In this document: positions 63,085 to 64,000 of the stretch, piece after piece
Layout: each line of letters begins with the position of its first letter
How positions within the stretch are numbered: the stretch's first letter is position 1
From: Arcobacter sp.
GTDB lineage: Bacteria > Campylobacterota > Campylobacteria > Campylobacterales > Arcobacteraceae
DNA length: 64,000 nucleotides
Reading direction: 5' to 3'
NCBI GenBank assembly: GCA_002869565.1
Contig: PKUJ01000002.1
Coordinates: 124,001 to 188,000 of the forward strand
Made by a program: the position numbers and the translations under genes
The notes under the pieces: model-generated
The model's database searches: none
Told to the model about the DNA's origin: nothing
What the model saw: the letters and a program-made list of their open reading frames with translations, nothing else

Positions 63085-64000
63085 ATGGCAAGAGAAACAC
63101 CACTTAACAGACTTAGAAATATCGGTATTGCTGCACACATTGATGCAGGTAAAACAACAACAACTGAAAGAATTTTATTCTATACAGGTGTTGAGCATAA
63201 AATTGGTGAGGTTCATGATGGTGCTGCTACTATGGACTGGATGGAACAAGAGCAAGAAAGAGGTATTACAATTACTTCTGCTGCTACTACTTGTCACTGG
63301 AAACACCCAAAAACTAATGACGATTTAATGATTAACATCATTGACACTCCAGGTCACGTTGACTTTACAATTGAAGTTGAGAGATCTATGAGAGTTCTTG
63401 ATGGTGCTGTAGCTGTATTTTGTTCAGTTGGTGGGGTTCAACCACAATCTGAAACTGTTTGGAGACAAGCAAACAAATATAGAGTTCCAAGAATGATTTT
63501 TGTTAACAAAATGGATAGAACTGGTGCAGATTTCTTTAATGTTGAAGAGCAAGTTAATACTAGACTTAAATCAAATGCCATTCCTATTCAAATTCCTATT
63601 GGAGCTGAAGAAAACTTCCAAGGTGTAGTTGATTTAGTAACAATGAAAGCTGTTGTATGGGATATTGATGCTGCAATGGGTTCTAACTATCATATCGAAG
63701 ATATTCCTGCTGACTTACAAGAGTTAGCTGAAGAATATAGAGAAAAAATGGTAGAGGCTGCTGCTGAACAAGTTGACGAATATATGGAAAAATACCTTGA
63801 AGGTGAAGAACTTACTGAAGAGGAAATTGTTATCGGTCTTAAAAAAGGTTGTTTAGCAATGGAAATTACTCCAATGACTTGTGGTACTGCATTTAAAAAT
63901 AAAGGTGTTCAAACTTTACTTGACGCTGTTGCTATGTACTTACCTTCTCCATTAGAAGTTGAAGATATCAAAGGTGAAACTCAAGACGGTGAAGCTGTTG
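63085..64000 (+). CDS. fusA: Elongation factor G, N-terminal part (3' end outside window)
   Basis: This is the translational GTPase that drives ribosome translocation. The visible 305 codons cover the G domain: P-loop [11 protein letters not shown] near residue 18, switch-region [11 protein letters not shown]3 DTPGHVDF and G4 [10 protein letters not shown]. The complete protein should be about 700 aa. The start is ATG at 63085 with TAGGA upstream. The frame runs open to the window end. Confidence 0.97.
   Translation, partial: MARETPLNRLRNIGIAAHIDAGKTTTTERILFYTGVEHKIGEVHDGAATMDWMEQEQERGITITSAATTCHWKHPKTNDDLMINIIDTPGHVDFTIEVERSMRVLDGAVAVFCSVGGVQPQSETVWRQANKYRVPRMIFVNKMDRTGADFFNVEEQVNTRLKSNAIPIQIPIGAEENFQGVVDLVTMKAVVWDIDAAMGSNYHIEDIPADLQELAEEYREKMVEAAAEQVDEYMEKYLEGEELTEEEIVIGLKKGCLAMEITPMTCGTAFKNKGVQTLLDAVAMYLPSPLEVEDIKGETQDGEAV

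Overview
The window is AT-rich and compactly coded, with genes on both strands. Its gene content (fused UreAB, two chemoreceptors with near-identical signalling tips, Cache-domain kinases, an ECF nickel importer, a split flavocytochrome c) points to a Campylobacterota bacterium of the Arcobacter group. That assignment is inferred from protein families, because no rRNA is present. I saw no tRNA, CRISPR array or insertion sequence.

Region 1 (1-31.7 kb) is a purine-nitrogen catabolism block. From left to right it holds the end of a urea ABC importer (urtB-urtE), a TauE/SafE permease, an Ntn hydrolase resembling oxamate amidohydrolase HpxW with a TRAP transporter, ureidoglycolate lyase copy 1 with a detached ureD, and an MFS gene with an early stop. 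Next come two divergent ABC importers, a hydantoin/allantoin-type racemase, a GntR/FCD regulator, allantoinase (puuE), allantoicase (alc), ureidoglycolate lyase copy 2, an NCS1 permease, malate synthase G and urease (ureAB, C, E, F, G). Together these could turn allantoin into glyoxylate plus two urea, urea into ammonia, and glyoxylate plus acetyl-CoA into malate. Uricase and xanthine dehydrogenase are not in the window. Tandem 12-bp palindromes (ATTGTNNACAAT) repeated every 13 bp lie in the three main control regions and are the likely operators of the GntR protein.

Region 2 (31.7-43 kb) carries sensing genes and nickel uptake: a Cache histidine kinase, a large periplasmic-sensor diguanylate cyclase, a NikKMLQO nickel ECF-type transporter whose nikQ is broken by an in-frame stop, a secreted Cache protein and a chemoreceptor. 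Nickel uptake serves urease.

Region 3 (43-52.7 kb) is ordinary mixed housekeeping: an acetyltransferase, LysE exporter, Asp/Glu racemase, SGNH hydrolase, YwbE, YaiI, a nuclease/phosphatase, a CLC channel, a DUF234 protein, a methyltransferase, an alpha/beta hydrolase and a pseudouridine synthase.

Region 4 (52.8-59.2 kb) is a periplasmic reductase module. It has a Tat-exported flavoprotein, a tetrahaem cytochrome, a NapC-type tetrahaem quinol dehydrogenase, a response regulator lacking the phospho-acceptor Asp, a porin, ribA and a ribBA-like gene. A second chemoreceptor follows.

Region 5 (61.5-64 kb) is an unexplained GC-richer non-coding block followed by the str operon (rpsL, rpsG, partial fusA) with a structured leader.

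Three genes carry in-frame stops (urtD, the MFS gene, nikQ) and one more (DUF234) has a probable frameshift. Two of the three stops fall in urea or nickel uptake. This may be real erosion of urease-linked functions or sequence error; the window alone cannot tell.
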